Positions 23,150 through 35,297 of a stretch of DNA of 64,000 nucleotides are shown piece after piece. The notes under the pieces were generated by a model, which did no database searches, was not told the origin of the DNA, and saw only the letters and a list, made by a program, of their open reading frames with translations. Origin of the DNA: Nymphaea colorata (taxonomy: Eukaryota; Streptophyta; Magnoliopsida; Nymphaeales; Nymphaeaceae); the NCBI RefSeq assembly GCF_008831285.2, contig NC_045147.1, positions 246,001 through 310,000 on the forward strand, written 5' to 3'. Both the position numbers and the translations under genes were made by a program. Each line of letters starts with the position of its first letter. Positions within the stretch are counted from its first letter, which is position 1.

Positions 23150-24445
23150 AATAAGAAAACAAAATCACTGGACAAAACTATGTTTTTGATGTTTTTCACT
23201 TATTTCCTTGATGTTCTTCATAGAACAAGACTAACTAATTATGTTCTTTAGGATGCAAAATATTATCTTTTTGCCTAAATTTGCTTTTCTTTTGTTGCTT
23301 TTTTTCTAACATATTTTATGGTTTTATGCATTCATCTTCCTTTTTTTCCTTTTAGAATCACGATCCAATTACACATTTCACATTGCATCACTTTAAATTA
23401 CCTTTGCAACTCAATTGTCTGTATCATTTAAAGTTTTATTACAGCTATGAACTTTCCAAATGATCATCATCTAGTTATTGAAAGGGTAAGCAAAAAGTTT
23501 CCCCAATATCATGTTTGCATCTTATCCATATGTTTCTTCTTTACAATTTCCAACTCATTGTTGGTTGTAGGCTTAGGACTATTTTTAAATTATTTTATTA
23601 AATCAATTGTGGGCATAAGACTTTCCACAAAGGTTCAAAGGTTCAATTTACTGAATTGGCAAGCGGAGATGATGCTTTTGTTTCTCACAAATGAAAGTGG
23701 TCTCAACTTTCCTTGCCATATACCTAAGGCAAGTATAATTCTTTCTGAACATGAATGGAGAATTTGTGTACATTTAATAGATTGTAGAAATATTGAACTT
23801 GTTTATTTTAAAAGTTTTAATTTAATAAGAAAACAAAATCATGAGACAAGACTATGTTTTTGATGTTCTTCATGGAACAAGACTAGCTAATTATGTTCTT
23901 TAGGATGCAAAATATTATTTTTTTGCCTAAATTTACTTTTCCTTTGTCTTGCTTTTTCTCTAAGACATTTATGGTTTTATGCATTTTTCTTCCTTTTTTT
24001 CCCTTTAGACTCATGTCCCAATTACACATGCCATATTGCATCACTTTAAATTACCTTTGCAACTCTATTATATGTGTCATTTAAATTTCTATTGCAGCTA
24101 TGAACTTTCCAAATGATCGTAATCTAGTTAATGGAGGGGTAAGCAAAAAACTTTTCTCAATATCATGCATGCATCTTATTCATCCATTTTATTTTTTAGA
24201 ATTTCTAACTCAATTCATTGTTGTTTTTAGGTTCAGGACCACTTGAAATCAATTGGCATACACACGTAGCAAAGATTCAATTTATTGAATTGGCAAGTGG
24301 AGATGATGATTTTCCTTGCCATAGGCGAAAGTGGTTTCAACTTTCTTTGCCGAAGACCCATAGCAAGTATGTCATTTTGTAAACTTGAATGGCAAATTTG
24401 TGTACTTCAATAGTTGTGGAGATATTGAACTTTTTTATTTTAAAA
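23150..24445 (+). repeat. Tandem duplication (about 650-670 bp units) with exon-like segments
   Basis: Unit 1 (about 23150-23823) and unit 2 (about 23824-24445) align along most of their length, both starting AATAAGAAAACAAAATCA. Each contains a 41-bp segment (23445-23485 and 24098-24138) preceded by a pyrimidine stretch with CAG and followed by GGTAAGC, exactly as an internal exon. Each begins CTATGAACTTTCCAAATGAT. Further along, both have a TAG/GTTCAGGAC-type acceptor and a shared TTCAATTTA.TGAATTGGCAAG.GGAGATGATG block. The best coding segment (23447-23863) has frame breaks relative to unit 2. I do not recognise the protein; it may be a decayed host gene duplicated in tandem. Confidence 0.6.
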
Positions 24446-24954
24446 GTTTTAGGTATGAAACTCTCTATATTTTATTATTAATTTTTTTCATATATAAAGG
24501 TGATAACATGATCTTTATGATTGACATATTGGACTTTGTGTCCATAGTTTATTTTTGTTTATTCATAGTTTATTTTTGTTTATTCATACATATTTTAATA
24601 TATCATGTATAGTTATGACTGCTATGATAATAAGTCAGTTCGGAGACATTTGATAAATTAGGAATGACTACTATGAAAATAAAACATTAGAAGAAAGGGC
24701 CTCATCCCATGACTACTTAATGTTATTTATGCGACTTTCATGTTACCATAATGTTTTTTTAATACATATTTCTGTTTTAATAAAACACATTTGTAACACA
24801 TCTACCATTTTACAAGAAGACCTATCTAATTCATCCTTCTCATCTACCACTTGCATACGTATTTTCTTTGGTGCACCTTTCTTGTTAGCAAACTGATAGT
24901 TATGAATAGTGTCCTTGCTTTTTGTGGCAAAAGGAATGAACAAGAAAATGCTCC
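24446..24954. other. Unassigned
   Basis: AT-rich sequence between the tandem duplication and the LINE. A 66-codon minus ORF (24743-24943) is not recognised. It may be LINE 3' UTR, since the LINE is on the minus strand and would end here. Confidence 0.35.
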
Positions 24955-26152
24955 AACTACAACCTTTCTGGTGTTCCCCCCAAAATATTTATTGCAAACA
25001 AACATTTATAAATACAAAAGGCAGTAAGAGGATCCCATAAAATCAGTAAAGGAATCCCAAAACAACTCCCTAGCCATTGAACAAGGCCTAAAAAGTAGAG
25101 CAACCACCTCAAAAATGGGGTTACAATAGGAAATAGGGACAATATATAGGCAAGTAAAAATGAACTAAATTGCAAGTCAAAAGGAGCCCCAATGGCTTTA
25201 CTAAGAAGGTTGGCGGATTGAAAAGTAACTCCAAGTTAGATATGAGGACCCCATTGCAATAGTGTATTAATAATATTAAAAAGTGGAAGCATGATTTTGT
25301 GGAGACCAGCAGAAGAGCCTAACCTTAAGGAAACATCATTTTTGTTGAAAATTACAAAAGCAATCTTCGTTGCCCTGCAACCTACAACAGAAGCAATCTG
25401 GAGGGAATAGTGAGTGTCTGCATAATTTGCCAATAACCTAGAACAATATTAGTAGTCAGCCAAACAGCCAAACATCAAGTTGATCTAGCTTTGAGAAGCT
25501 CCACTTGAGGAAGAAACACCTGAAGAGAGTAATGTTGACCTTACTTCTGACCAAATGAAGGTCCAAAATGTTGATGCAGTAAAAAAAGTGTGCCCTTACA
25601 CTGCCTAGTGTTCCTGCATTTTCAGACTTTATCTACAAGAAGAGGGGGAATTAGCAGCCAGGTGTTAGACATCTGGCCTATTTTGATAGAGTTAGCAGTC
25701 TATTTCTTAAGTAAGTCCTTGAAATTATCTACTACTCGCATTTTCTTCTTAAATCTATGAAAGACGTCTCCATATTGCTTCTATAAACTTGCAATGTATA
25801 AAGATGTGTAGCATGACTCTTCGTCAATCTCAAATAGGATGCATCAATTAGGTAGCGTGATGCCATAACATTAATAATTCTATCAAGTGTCCACAAACGA
25901 TTTTCACAAGCAACTAAAAGAAACCATTTGGAACTAGGAAGAGCTTTAGCAAACCATAGTCTCTTTGGGATCCTCAATAAATCATAGATATCACTGAAAA
26001 TCATTTGTTGTACATCCCTTTGTCCTCACATGAGCCTAACAACCTATTGTGCATTAAGAGAATTTCTAAGAAAGTTTTTAATCCAAGGAGATGGTATTCT
26101 TCTACTCACAAAAGGAGCCGAAAATATTGTCTGAGCCATTGTAGTATGCAGT
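24955..26152 (-). mobile_element. LINE, 3' part (zinc-binding RT tail and 3' end)
   Basis: On the minus strand, 26004-25732 encodes a region like the zf-RVT tail of plant L1-like LINE ORF2 (a P-x-K-x-F-F-L/A-W-x-x-x-x-N-R-L-x-T pattern, here SSKWFLLVACENRLWTLDRI). Downstream toward 24955 the sequence resembles the usual weakly conserved LINE end and closes with a GT/C-rich segment near AATAAATATTTTGGGGGGAA. The poly(A) tail is not clear. This part joins 29220-31871 if the solo LTR between them is removed. Confidence 0.7.
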
Positions 26153-28083
26153 TGTTATCACCCCAAATTTTTTTTCAAAAGGGGGTGTATTTCATTTTCA
26201 CTCAAATCTCAATTATTTCATCTTGATTTAATTCCTGGGCCTTAAACCCAATCCTAGACCCAAAATAAATTCACAACTATACAATCCAAAATGAATTTCT
26301 AAACCCTTGTTTGGTCCCAAAAATAAAATTTCAAATTCAAAACTCAACTTCAGACGTGAAATTGAAATCTAAAATCCAACTCTCAGATCTAAATTAGATC
26401 CAAAACCCAAGTTTAGATCTAAATCAAGCATTTCAAACTCAAAATCCAAAATCGAGTTCAAAACGACAAAGTCAGGTGCTATAAGCGCTGCGCGTGCGTG
26501 CACAGATTGTCCCTTTGTTTCATGCTTCGCTCTCGTGCCAAGATGTGTTTTTGGGCTTAAATCACTCACTAGAACGCGCCGGCAACCAATTGAACTCGAT
26601 CTGGATTTAAAACAATCTAGGAATGACTTAAAACAGAGTCAGCCACCCATTTGTAACAAAAATCATTTTTATACACATTTCAAATAAAAAATGGTTTTAT
26701 GTTTTTATTTTATTTTATCTTATTTCATTTCATTTTATTTTTATTTCATACTATTTTAAGATTAAAAAAAATCAGCCACGGCGCGTAATGGCACGCTACT
26801 TGTTTGCACGACACTATGCGCGCGTGATGGCGAGCACTCGAGCTCTCGTGTGCGAGCATTGCAACAGCGTGCGGTGCTGTGTGTGTTATGCGACGCGCGA
26901 TTTTGACCATCTTGGGTGGGCATTAGCCCTGCCCACACCCCAAATGGGTGTTTGCAGGGCTGGCCAATCCCACTTAGTCAAAGCCTACTTAAAAAAGAAA
27001 TTAAAATTATTCAAAAATACTTGAAATTCGCATGAAAATCTTGTTAAATTAAAAAAAAATCAAAATTTGAATTTTGGCTCCAAAACTCTCTATAAATACC
27101 CCTACAATCCTCCCTCTTGGGTGTAGGCTAACCCTTGGGGGAATTTTTAATGATTCTTCACTTGAAGATTTGACTCTTGCTATCCATTTCTCTCTTCTTT
27201 TCTTATTCTTCTTTAAGTTCCAACTCTTCAAGAGATGTGAGAAGATATTAGAGGTATGTAATCCTTATTCCATTTTCATTTTTTCGTTTACCCTTGCCAC
27301 CTCCCCATGGCCATGCAAGAAAGCTCAAATAATTTCCTATACAGAATCGAGAGCTACATCTTGAGTGAACTGTGGGTAAGAGCAAGGCAAAATAAATTAC
27401 ATATCTTAATTCATTTCCAAGAATATGCTTGTTACATTGCTTTACTTATCATTTATGTTTGAGATGATGCTTACACATAATGTATTAATTTTTTTAACTA
27501 ATGAGCAAATGCACGGAGAGAATGGGTGTTTGGGTTAGGATCTCTTCATTTTTGTATTGATTTTTGATGTTGGGACTTGTCCAACCCGAGAAAGCCCTTC
27601 ACTAATTTGTGCATGTTAATATGCATTCTTCATCTCATTCACACGCTTAGTTTCTTTCTTAATCACCCGATTAGAGACCCCAGTGAGTACTTTCCTACAT
27701 TGCTCTTCATTTCATGTATGTTTGATTTTCTTCCATACCCAACGGTGGAAGAAGAATATATTTTATTGTAGCAAACAAACTAATAATGCTTTTTATATTC
27801 ACATACAAAAATATTTAGAATCATATTTTCTGAAAGATTTTGGAAAGCAAGAACCCTCTTCAATGAGGCTACTTAGCCTAGGCTCTTGCATGAGTCCAAG
27901 TTTCTCTCCGGCCTACATAAAAATCGAAGTTAGATATTTTTAAGTTATTTCTTGATTTAAATTCTTATGAAGACACATACTCATATACATGTTATATACG
28001 TATATGTGCACATGATTATTTCTCTTTCTCATTCTCTCTTTTTGATTTAACAAACTCTCATATATGTATATATAAATATATAA

Positions 28084-28127
<44 letters not shown>

Positions 28128-28136
28128 TTATATATT

Positions 28137-28169
<33 letters not shown>

Positions 28170-29219
28170 ATTCCATTTTAAAATCTCTCTCTCTCTTTTT
28201 AAAATCTTCTTCTTCCTCTCTATTTGATTTAAACTTCCTTTTCACAAGTTTCATATACGTATCCATACGTATATATATACAGATATATGTATATATAAAT
28301 ATGTATATGAATATGTATCTCTTCTATTTTTTAAATAATTTATTTTGTGATTTTCAAAATCTCCTTCTCTCTCTCTCCCTCACTATTACTCTCATATTAA
28401 AGTCTTTCATCTTTTCCATTCTCTCAAATATTGTTCTCCAATGATTTAAGGTTTTAATTTATTATTTGCCAACTTCGTCATGACTAAAACTCAAGTAATG
28501 AACTAATATTGGATTCATGCTTGATGGTCCAATATTGGATTCATGCATGATAGTCTACAACCCCATTCCATTTTTAAAAACTTTTCTTTCTTTCTAAAAA
28601 TATTTATGACAATTATAAAATGAGAAACTTAGATGTATGTCGTGGTAGGAATGCTCTTAGATGGATGTTATTGTAAGAATGAATGATTTTCTTCTAATTA
28701 TGTAGGATCAATACATCCATACATTTACATTCACTTAACATCACGAATGATCACAAACACATTTCCAAAAGAACTTAAGTAAGATGAGATTGAACTCTAA
28801 ATAGGTAGTAACCAAATTAGAGTAAAATTTCAAACCTACTTAAAGTCTTAAGAGAACACTAAATTGACTTTAAAAGGTACCTTTAAATGTTTCCAAACAA
28901 TATTTGTAAAGATTGTTCAATTCAAAATTTCTCGAATCAAAATGTTTTACACTCTCCAATGATCTTTCAAAACTTTCTTATCAAATCTTCATCACTTTCC
29001 AAAACACCATACCACATTTAGAATGAAAATGATGTGTTCAAGCCAAAATGAAATGCATTAATAATAAACATAGACCTTGGATTGATTACCCTCGGTAAAG
29101 GCACCGGGAACGGTCGATCCTCGTTCCGACGGGCGAGTCCCTTTCTCTCTCATTTCAAAACAAAACCTTATTTTTCTAGAGCACTCCAAAAACCAAATGA
29201 ATTTTTGGGGATGCAAACA
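26153..29219 (+). mobile_element. Solo long LTR (copy C) inserted in the LINE
   Basis: It starts TGTTATCACCCCAAATTTTT and ends ...GGGGATGCAAACA, with flanks GCAGT (26148-26152) and ACAGT (29220-29224), a 4/5 match for a 5-bp duplication. Near its end it has the block CCGGGAACGGTCG..CGACGGGCGAGTCCC (about 29100-29142), matched in LTR B at about 36970-37010. A TATAAATA box is at 27091. At 3067 bp it is shorter and more divergent than copies A and B. It contains a CpG-rich patch (26775-26905) and TA-rich microsatellite (about 28060-28160). No internal domain is found, so it is a solo LTR. Confidence 0.8.
27091..27098 (+). promoter_or_regulatory. LTR C TATA box
   Basis: TATAAATA in the CTCTCTATAAATACCCC context, at the place equivalent to the TATA boxes of LTR A and B. 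Confidence 0.5.
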
Positions 29220-31871
29220 ACAGTATGTCATTTAGCTACACCATCTCCCTCCCATCAAGGAGGAACTTTATTATTCTAAAGCCCCAAGGTTCTTGCCAAA
29301 ACTGAATTTGTTCACCATTCCCCAATTGTCATTGAATTAGATGAGCCACTTCTTCCCAACACCGCAAAATGCCTTTCCAAGTCCAAGAAATTCAACTCGA
29401 AACTTTAGCCACTCAAAGACTAGATCTGGACAAATATTTATTTCTTATATCATACCCAAAGAGAAGATCCCAACCTGACCCTGACTGATAGTTGGATCAT
29501 ATGTGTGCAATTGAGCATTCAAAGGTCCTTGAAGTCGCAACCTCCCTCTTTTGTAGGAAACACAAATCATCCCAACTTACAACATGAAAATAATAGGAAT
29601 CTTCGAAGCTCCCCAAAAGAAACATGTCAGCTAACTCTTCAATTTTCTTAAGGTTCCCATGGGCAGCCTAAAATCCCGGACCCAATAATCAATAATTTGT
29701 AGAATGATAGCCTTAACAAGGCAAACTCTTCCATTGTAAGATGGTGATTTTTTTCTCCATCCACTAAGTTTGCATGCAATCCTATCAAGAAGAAGTTGAC
29801 AATACTTTTCTTTGAAAGTCTCTATAAACAATGGGAGTTCCTGGTAAGAGGACGGGAGTCCTTTCACCTACCATGTCACTCAAGTAAAAATATTATAAAG
29901 AACTTTACCAACAAAATGATTATGGCCTTGTCATCATTAATTTTCATACCTACATTTGCTTGAAAAGCTCTTAAAGACTACCACAGATTAATCACTGCAT
30001 TAGGTTTTTCTTTGCCAAAAAAAAAAATTGATGTCACCAGCATATGTAAAAATAGGAGAGAGGGACACCATACCTCTTAATTTAAGAAATGAATGGAATT
30101 GGTGGCTACTTCAAACTTGAGCTTTTGAATAAACATCTCATCTATGGTAAGAAAAATATAAGGCGAGAGGGGATCACCTTGATGAAGTCCCAGATGGTTA
30201 TAAAAAAATCCCCCCACTACCATTTATCACTACAACATAAAAAATAGTGGAGGCACAAACTATAATCCTGCCAACCCATGTAGCATGGAAACCTAAAAAC
30301 TCCAATGTGCTCTTTAAAAACTGCCAATATATCTGATTATATACCTTGGATAGATCCAATTTTAGCAAAAGGGAAGCCCCATTATATTTGTCTAAACTAT
30401 GAATTAACTCATGTGTCAGTAGGATGTGGTCATGAATGAGTGAAGGGGAGGAAGGTACCTTGCTCCTTGCCAATTATCCCGCTCAAGATGCCTCTCATAT
30501 GATTAAACATTACCTTTATAATAAATTGAAGAAGGCAATTGCATAACGATATGGGTCTAAAATCCTTAATGTTGTTTGCTCCTTGAAATTTGGGTCTCAA
30601 TTCAATATGTGTTGTATTAATTTTTTTAACAAGTCTATTAGTTCTAAAAATCTCTAATGGCCACATATATATCTTTCCCCACTGACTGCCAATGGTTCTT
30701 GTAGAACCCTACAGGGAAGCCATTAGGACCGGAGGCCTTCTCACCATTGCTCTAAAAAACTACTAGCTTTTCTTCCTCATATGTGATCGGTAAAAGACGA
30801 TAATTGTTTTCTTCACTAGACACTTGTCACCCACCCACATGCCATTGAAAAGAGTGCCAAAAGAGTCATCTGCTTTCTAGAAGTCTTCAAAATGTTGGGT
30901 GCATAGCTGAAGAATTAAGTTCGGGTCATTAGCCATTATGTCATTATTTGTATACACATTATAGTATTTTTTTTATATATTCTACCTTCAACATGAGCCT
31001 GATAAACTTTAGAGTTTTTTTTTCTCCTTCGCACAACCAAGTTCCCCTCGATTTCTGTCTCCAAAGTAAGGCATCATCAATTAAGGTTTGTTCTAGTTCC
31101 TATTTTAATAGTTTCTCAAGTCTCCCATAAGGAGCCCCTTTAGCCATGCCATCTGCTTGGACCTCCTATAGTGCCCTGTGAAGAGATATAATTCTAGCAT
31201 TTATGTGTTCTCATATACTTCAGAATTCTATTTAGAGAGAGACACTCTAATCTTCAAAACCCTATTAATCACATTGATCATCTTGTAGCCTGAAGAGTTG
31301 GCGTTCCACACATGGTCCACTAAATGTTTACATTTTGGTATGAGATTGGAACATAGAAAGTACTGAAAGAACTCTCTACCAAAAAGATTATTGTTAAATC
31401 TCATCGCAGAGAGAAGAAGAGTGGCATGAACTGATGTAGTGCACAGAAGAAATTTTCAGCTCAATCTAGAATGACTGCCTTACTACCAATTCTATTTAAC
31501 AATTGCTGAGTATAACCTGCACATCACATTATCCTCACCCTCCCAATGGTTGCTCCAAGTAAAGCTCTTGTGCTCATCTTCAATAACCCAAAGTCTTGCT
31601 CAAATAAGAACCTGTTGAAATCATTACAAGCTGCTTGGTTTGGTGGTGTACCTGTTTTATCTCTTGTAGACCTCATGGTATTAAAATTGTCCATAAGGAG
31701 AACCAGAGAATCAAAACTACATAACCAAGTGCTTGACTCATGTAAGGTTTGTCTCTACAACATCATGTTGGGGTGAAGATATACCTCGCAGGTTGCAAAC
31801 TGAAAGTTAGAACACCTGCAGGTACAATATAGACCAATCCAAAACTTATGAGAACATATTGGTGAGGCGCT
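29220..31871 (-). mobile_element. LINE, middle part (endonuclease end and reverse transcriptase)
   Basis: Read on the minus strand. Near 31771-31545 is the second half of an APE-type endonuclease: an N-F-N-T motif (from GDFN) in 31690-31670, and a TWSNHWEG-like run near 31565-31540 in another frame. At 30666-30430 and 30473-30198 comes the RT: DFRPISLCN, then H..LLTHELIHSL and LLKLDLSKVYN. QGDPLSP is at 30181-30161, and YAGD stands where YADD is expected (about 30045). At 29867-29631 is the thumb region (KLSGWR-K-S-x-NGRVCLVK). At about 29560-29510 comes VSWDDLC..K. Frames are broken repeatedly, so the element is dead. Confidence 0.88.
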
Positions 31872-32159
31872 TGTAGAGGATATGAAGGTAAATATGATAA
31901 TGGTCAGGGACATTCATATAACTATGGTAGGGTCTAGAGAGTTCTACCAGAATGCGATACAATTGCACTTAGGCTATAATCCACTCTATGTAACAGGAGA
32001 GGGTATCATTGATATAAATTTAGAACATAAAAGCTAAGGGTCTTATTGCCTTGTCTCGTATCTTGCTTCACATTCATTCTCTCTTCACTCTTTCATCTTC
32101 CTCTTGTGATTTCACGCAGGGCTCTTTGTGTTCACACTCACATACTCTGAAACCTAACA
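31872..32159 (+). repeat. Copia E 5' LTR
   Basis: TGTAGAGGATATGAAGG...GAAACCTAACA, 288 bp. It matches 39317-39595 through GGGACATTCAT, ACTATGGTAGGGTCT, ATAATCCACTCTAT, GCCTTGTCTCGTATCTTG and ACACTCACATACTCTGAAAC. Confidence 0.9.
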
Positions 32160-32193
32160 TAACATTCGCAACCTTCATCAAAGTCACAGAGAA

Positions 32194-32811
32194 GATGGCA
32201 GAAAGTGAAACAGTTGGTCGCAACAAACCGCAACATGACCATCAAAGCAATGGTGAAAGAATCTGATCCTGTGATCAAGATCATGACCACGCCTCTCAAC
32301 AAATAAACTACATAGTGAAGGTGAAATCTGCAAGCTTATACCTCTACGGTAAGTCAAAGATAGGTTATATCAAAGGCAAAGCTTAGGCCCCTGCAAAAGG
32401 AGATCCTACCAATAAAGAATGGGAAGCAAACAACAAGATAGTCATGTCCTGGCTATTAAATTTCATGGAGTCGAGTATAGCAGAGGGCTTTCTGTTTTTT
32501 GATTTGATTAAGGAGATATGGGACTCTTTGGCTGGATTTGTGGAAAACATTAGAATCTAGCAAGAGTCTATCAACTCCAGCAATATATTTCTAAGCTCAG
32601 CAAGAACGATCGTCTGTTTCACTTGTATCTCAATTCATTGAAAGCCATGTGGGACGAACTAGTGCACCACATGCCATTGTCCCCAGACCTAGATATACTA
32701 AAACACTAAAACAACATGCAAAGAGGACAAAGTATTCAAGCTTCTGGCAGGACTTAGTCAAGAATCAGACAACATGTGTAGCCAAATCCTCATGATATAC
32801 CTTCTCCCTTT
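32194..32811 (+). pseudogene. Copia E gag, N-terminal part
   Basis: An ATG at 32194, 35 bases after the LTR, opens a frame that stops at 32266. The following text in other frames gives typical copia gag: KSKIGYIKGK, then a D.TNKEWEANN...MSWLLN region, FLFFDLIKEIWDSL, then LFHLYLNSLKAMWDEL at about 32615-32660. The solo LTR interrupts it at 32811; gag resumes at 37106. The ordinary primer-binding site is not recognisable after this LTR. The role would be capsid formation around element RNA. Confidence 0.75.
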
Positions 32812-34212
32812 TGTTAACACCCCAAATTTTTCTGCCTCAGAACTGAAGCGATATCAAAATTTTACAAAAGAAACTGTAAAAAAATTGCAATTTCAAAGCC
32901 AATTTCAAATCTAAAAAACAATTTAAATTCAAATAATGAATTTGACTCGTGACACGAATCCCAATTCAAGATTACGAATCCAAACTATATCCAAATTAGG
33001 ATTTGACATCCAAATCCGATTACCAATGACATTTGAAATCTAAATCCAATTGAAAAATTTAAATTTTGACTTAAATCGGAGAATTGGATCAAATTTAGTC
33101 TAAATTGCTACATGGGACCCACGTGTGGACCCCACCTAGCCTATGTGGTCAAGAGGCCCCAGGGGTCACACCCCCCTTTTTTTAAAAAAAATATAAAAGT
33201 ATATACTCTTCTCTCAATTAAATGAGAAAAATCATTTTCAAGAGACAATGAATAAAGGTTCATAGGAAAAGAGAGACATTAATATCTCTCTCTCTCCCTT
33301 AGTTAAAGAAAAATCAAATTCCAAAGAAGCAATAATTGTTAGAATTAAACCCACCTAACCTACTTAATCCAAGTAGGTTTGACCCGGGTGCACCCAAATG
33401 TGGTGTCAATTTCAGCTAGGTTCGGTCAACATGGACTCAGCTCAGTCAAAAGGGTAGGTCTGTCCTGTGACCCAATCAATGGACAAAAATAGACTTTGAC
33501 CGAATTGAACCTACTTTGACTAAACTCAGTCAAAGTATAATTTAGCTCAATTAAGAGCTTTCTTAGCTCAAATTCATCAAATTACCTCAAACAAAGTCAA
33601 ACTACTCGCAAATGAGCTTTGACTTTGGTCAATTGGTCGAAATTGACCAATCTGAACAATTTTGTCCTTCTATGATCAAATTGAGATTGCAGAGCCTAAA
33701 TTGATTTATAAAAAGCAAATATACATTTGGATTTGTCAAATACATAAATGAAATACAAAATTAAAATTCAACATTTCAAACCAAAGTTTGATTCAGTTGA
33801 AATCCATCTTTAATCAAGTTATGAACGTAAATACCCTTTTCAAACCAAATTTGATAGAATTTTCAAAATTTATTCAAATTTTTATTGAATTGTCATAATT
33901 CAATAACATTTAGAGCTTAACAACTAGGTTTTAACCTAACAAGCTCAATTTCAAACTAAGGAAAAAACTAAACAGAGTAAAATAAAGCAAAATTCGGCGC
34001 AAGGGCATTTTCATCCAAAATTTTGGTGAAAGTTGGTTAGCTAGGTCTGAACCAAGGTTGACCACACCTAGCCCAGCCCACCTAGCTCATGCAAACAGGC
34101 TAAGAATGGTCAATTAGAGCCATTAAACCGTATTTAACCCATTTTACATGTCCCCAAGGTCCTAAGTAAGTTCCCAAGGTGAGTTAAAAAGGTGGTTGAG
34201 CCCACCTCCTCC

Positions 34213-34223
34213 TTTATATAAAC
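34213..34223 (+). promoter_or_regulatory. LTR B TATA box
   Basis: TTTATATAAAC about 1.4 kb into the LTR, in the same context as LTR A (CCACCTCCTCC upstream, CTGCAGCCAAG downstream). Confidence 0.6.
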
Positions 34224-35189
34224 CTCCCCTTGGCCACCAAGGAGGGTGGGAGGGGACGAAAATTTGAAGATTCCATCAAGTTGCTGCAGCCAAGGAGCTA
34301 GGAGGGAGAAGCCATGAAGGGGAAAGAAGATTCGTCCAAGGCTTCTTCCCCCCTCTCTCTCATTTTCCTCTTCATTTCCTCTATTCTCTCTATCGAGTTT
34401 GCTAAGTGAGGGTGCTAAAGTGAACCCTTAGGATTTTTGTGGAGAGAAGATCTCTCTTTCCCACTGCAAATTCCAGCAAGCGAGCTATTATTATTCTAGC
34501 TTTGCTAAGCTCGAATCCAAGCTTGGATTCTTGCCTTGGATTGCTTGATTTAGGAAATAAGTGAAGAAGAAGATCAAGTATCAAAACAGAATGCAAAGTA
34601 GGTGATTTAACTTATTTCTCATATACTTTAGCTTCTTGTTGGTTCATTTTAATTTTAGCAATTCGTGGGAGGGGTTTATTTTCATTTATTTTATAGCTAG
34701 GAACGATGTCCAGTTAGGGGAAACCTACGATTGAATGTACATGTTAATGCATAATGCATGAATGAGTCGGCTGTTCGAAAAAGACTAACCCATGTATCAA
34801 ATTTTGAAAAGGGCTCCAAGGCCACGTCCCTTTCAAAACAACAAGTTTAAAACCATTTTGAACTCCTTACCATAAGAGAATCTCACGGTGAGAGAGTGAT
34901 TTTGCTACAACATATGTGATGAAAATGCCTATTAGGGATGAATACATTCTTATGAATGTGATCCACTCTTGCATGGCAAAATTATGGATGAATTAGCTTG
35001 AGCATTGTTTTGTTTTCCTTCTCATTTGAAGTCATCTGGATTCATGTCTTTCAATTTAATTGATCAAGCGTGGTAGAGGAGGTTAGAAACAAGTTTTCAA
35101 TCTTCTTACATAAAAGAACTCAGCCATGAATCGTCATGATTCATGAGTTATGCGGTCCCTTGATTAAATTCCATTTTGAAGAGCAAGAT

Positions 35190-35211
35190 ACACACACACA
35201 GACACACACAC

Positions 35212-35294
<83 letters not shown>
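35190..35294 (+). repeat. (CA)n(TA)n microsatellite in LTR B
   Basis: Short CACACA runs then about 39 TA units (35216-35294). LTR A has a much shorter TATATA run at the equivalent place (about 16993-17020), so it expanded after the copies separated. Confidence 0.92.

Positions 35295-35297
<3 letters not shown>

Noticed and set aside
23690-23863. B3 DNA-binding domain in the tandem duplication
   Set aside because: An EW-x-V/I-like stretch recalled B3, but the flanking positions do not fit and the frame is broken, so no family is claimed.
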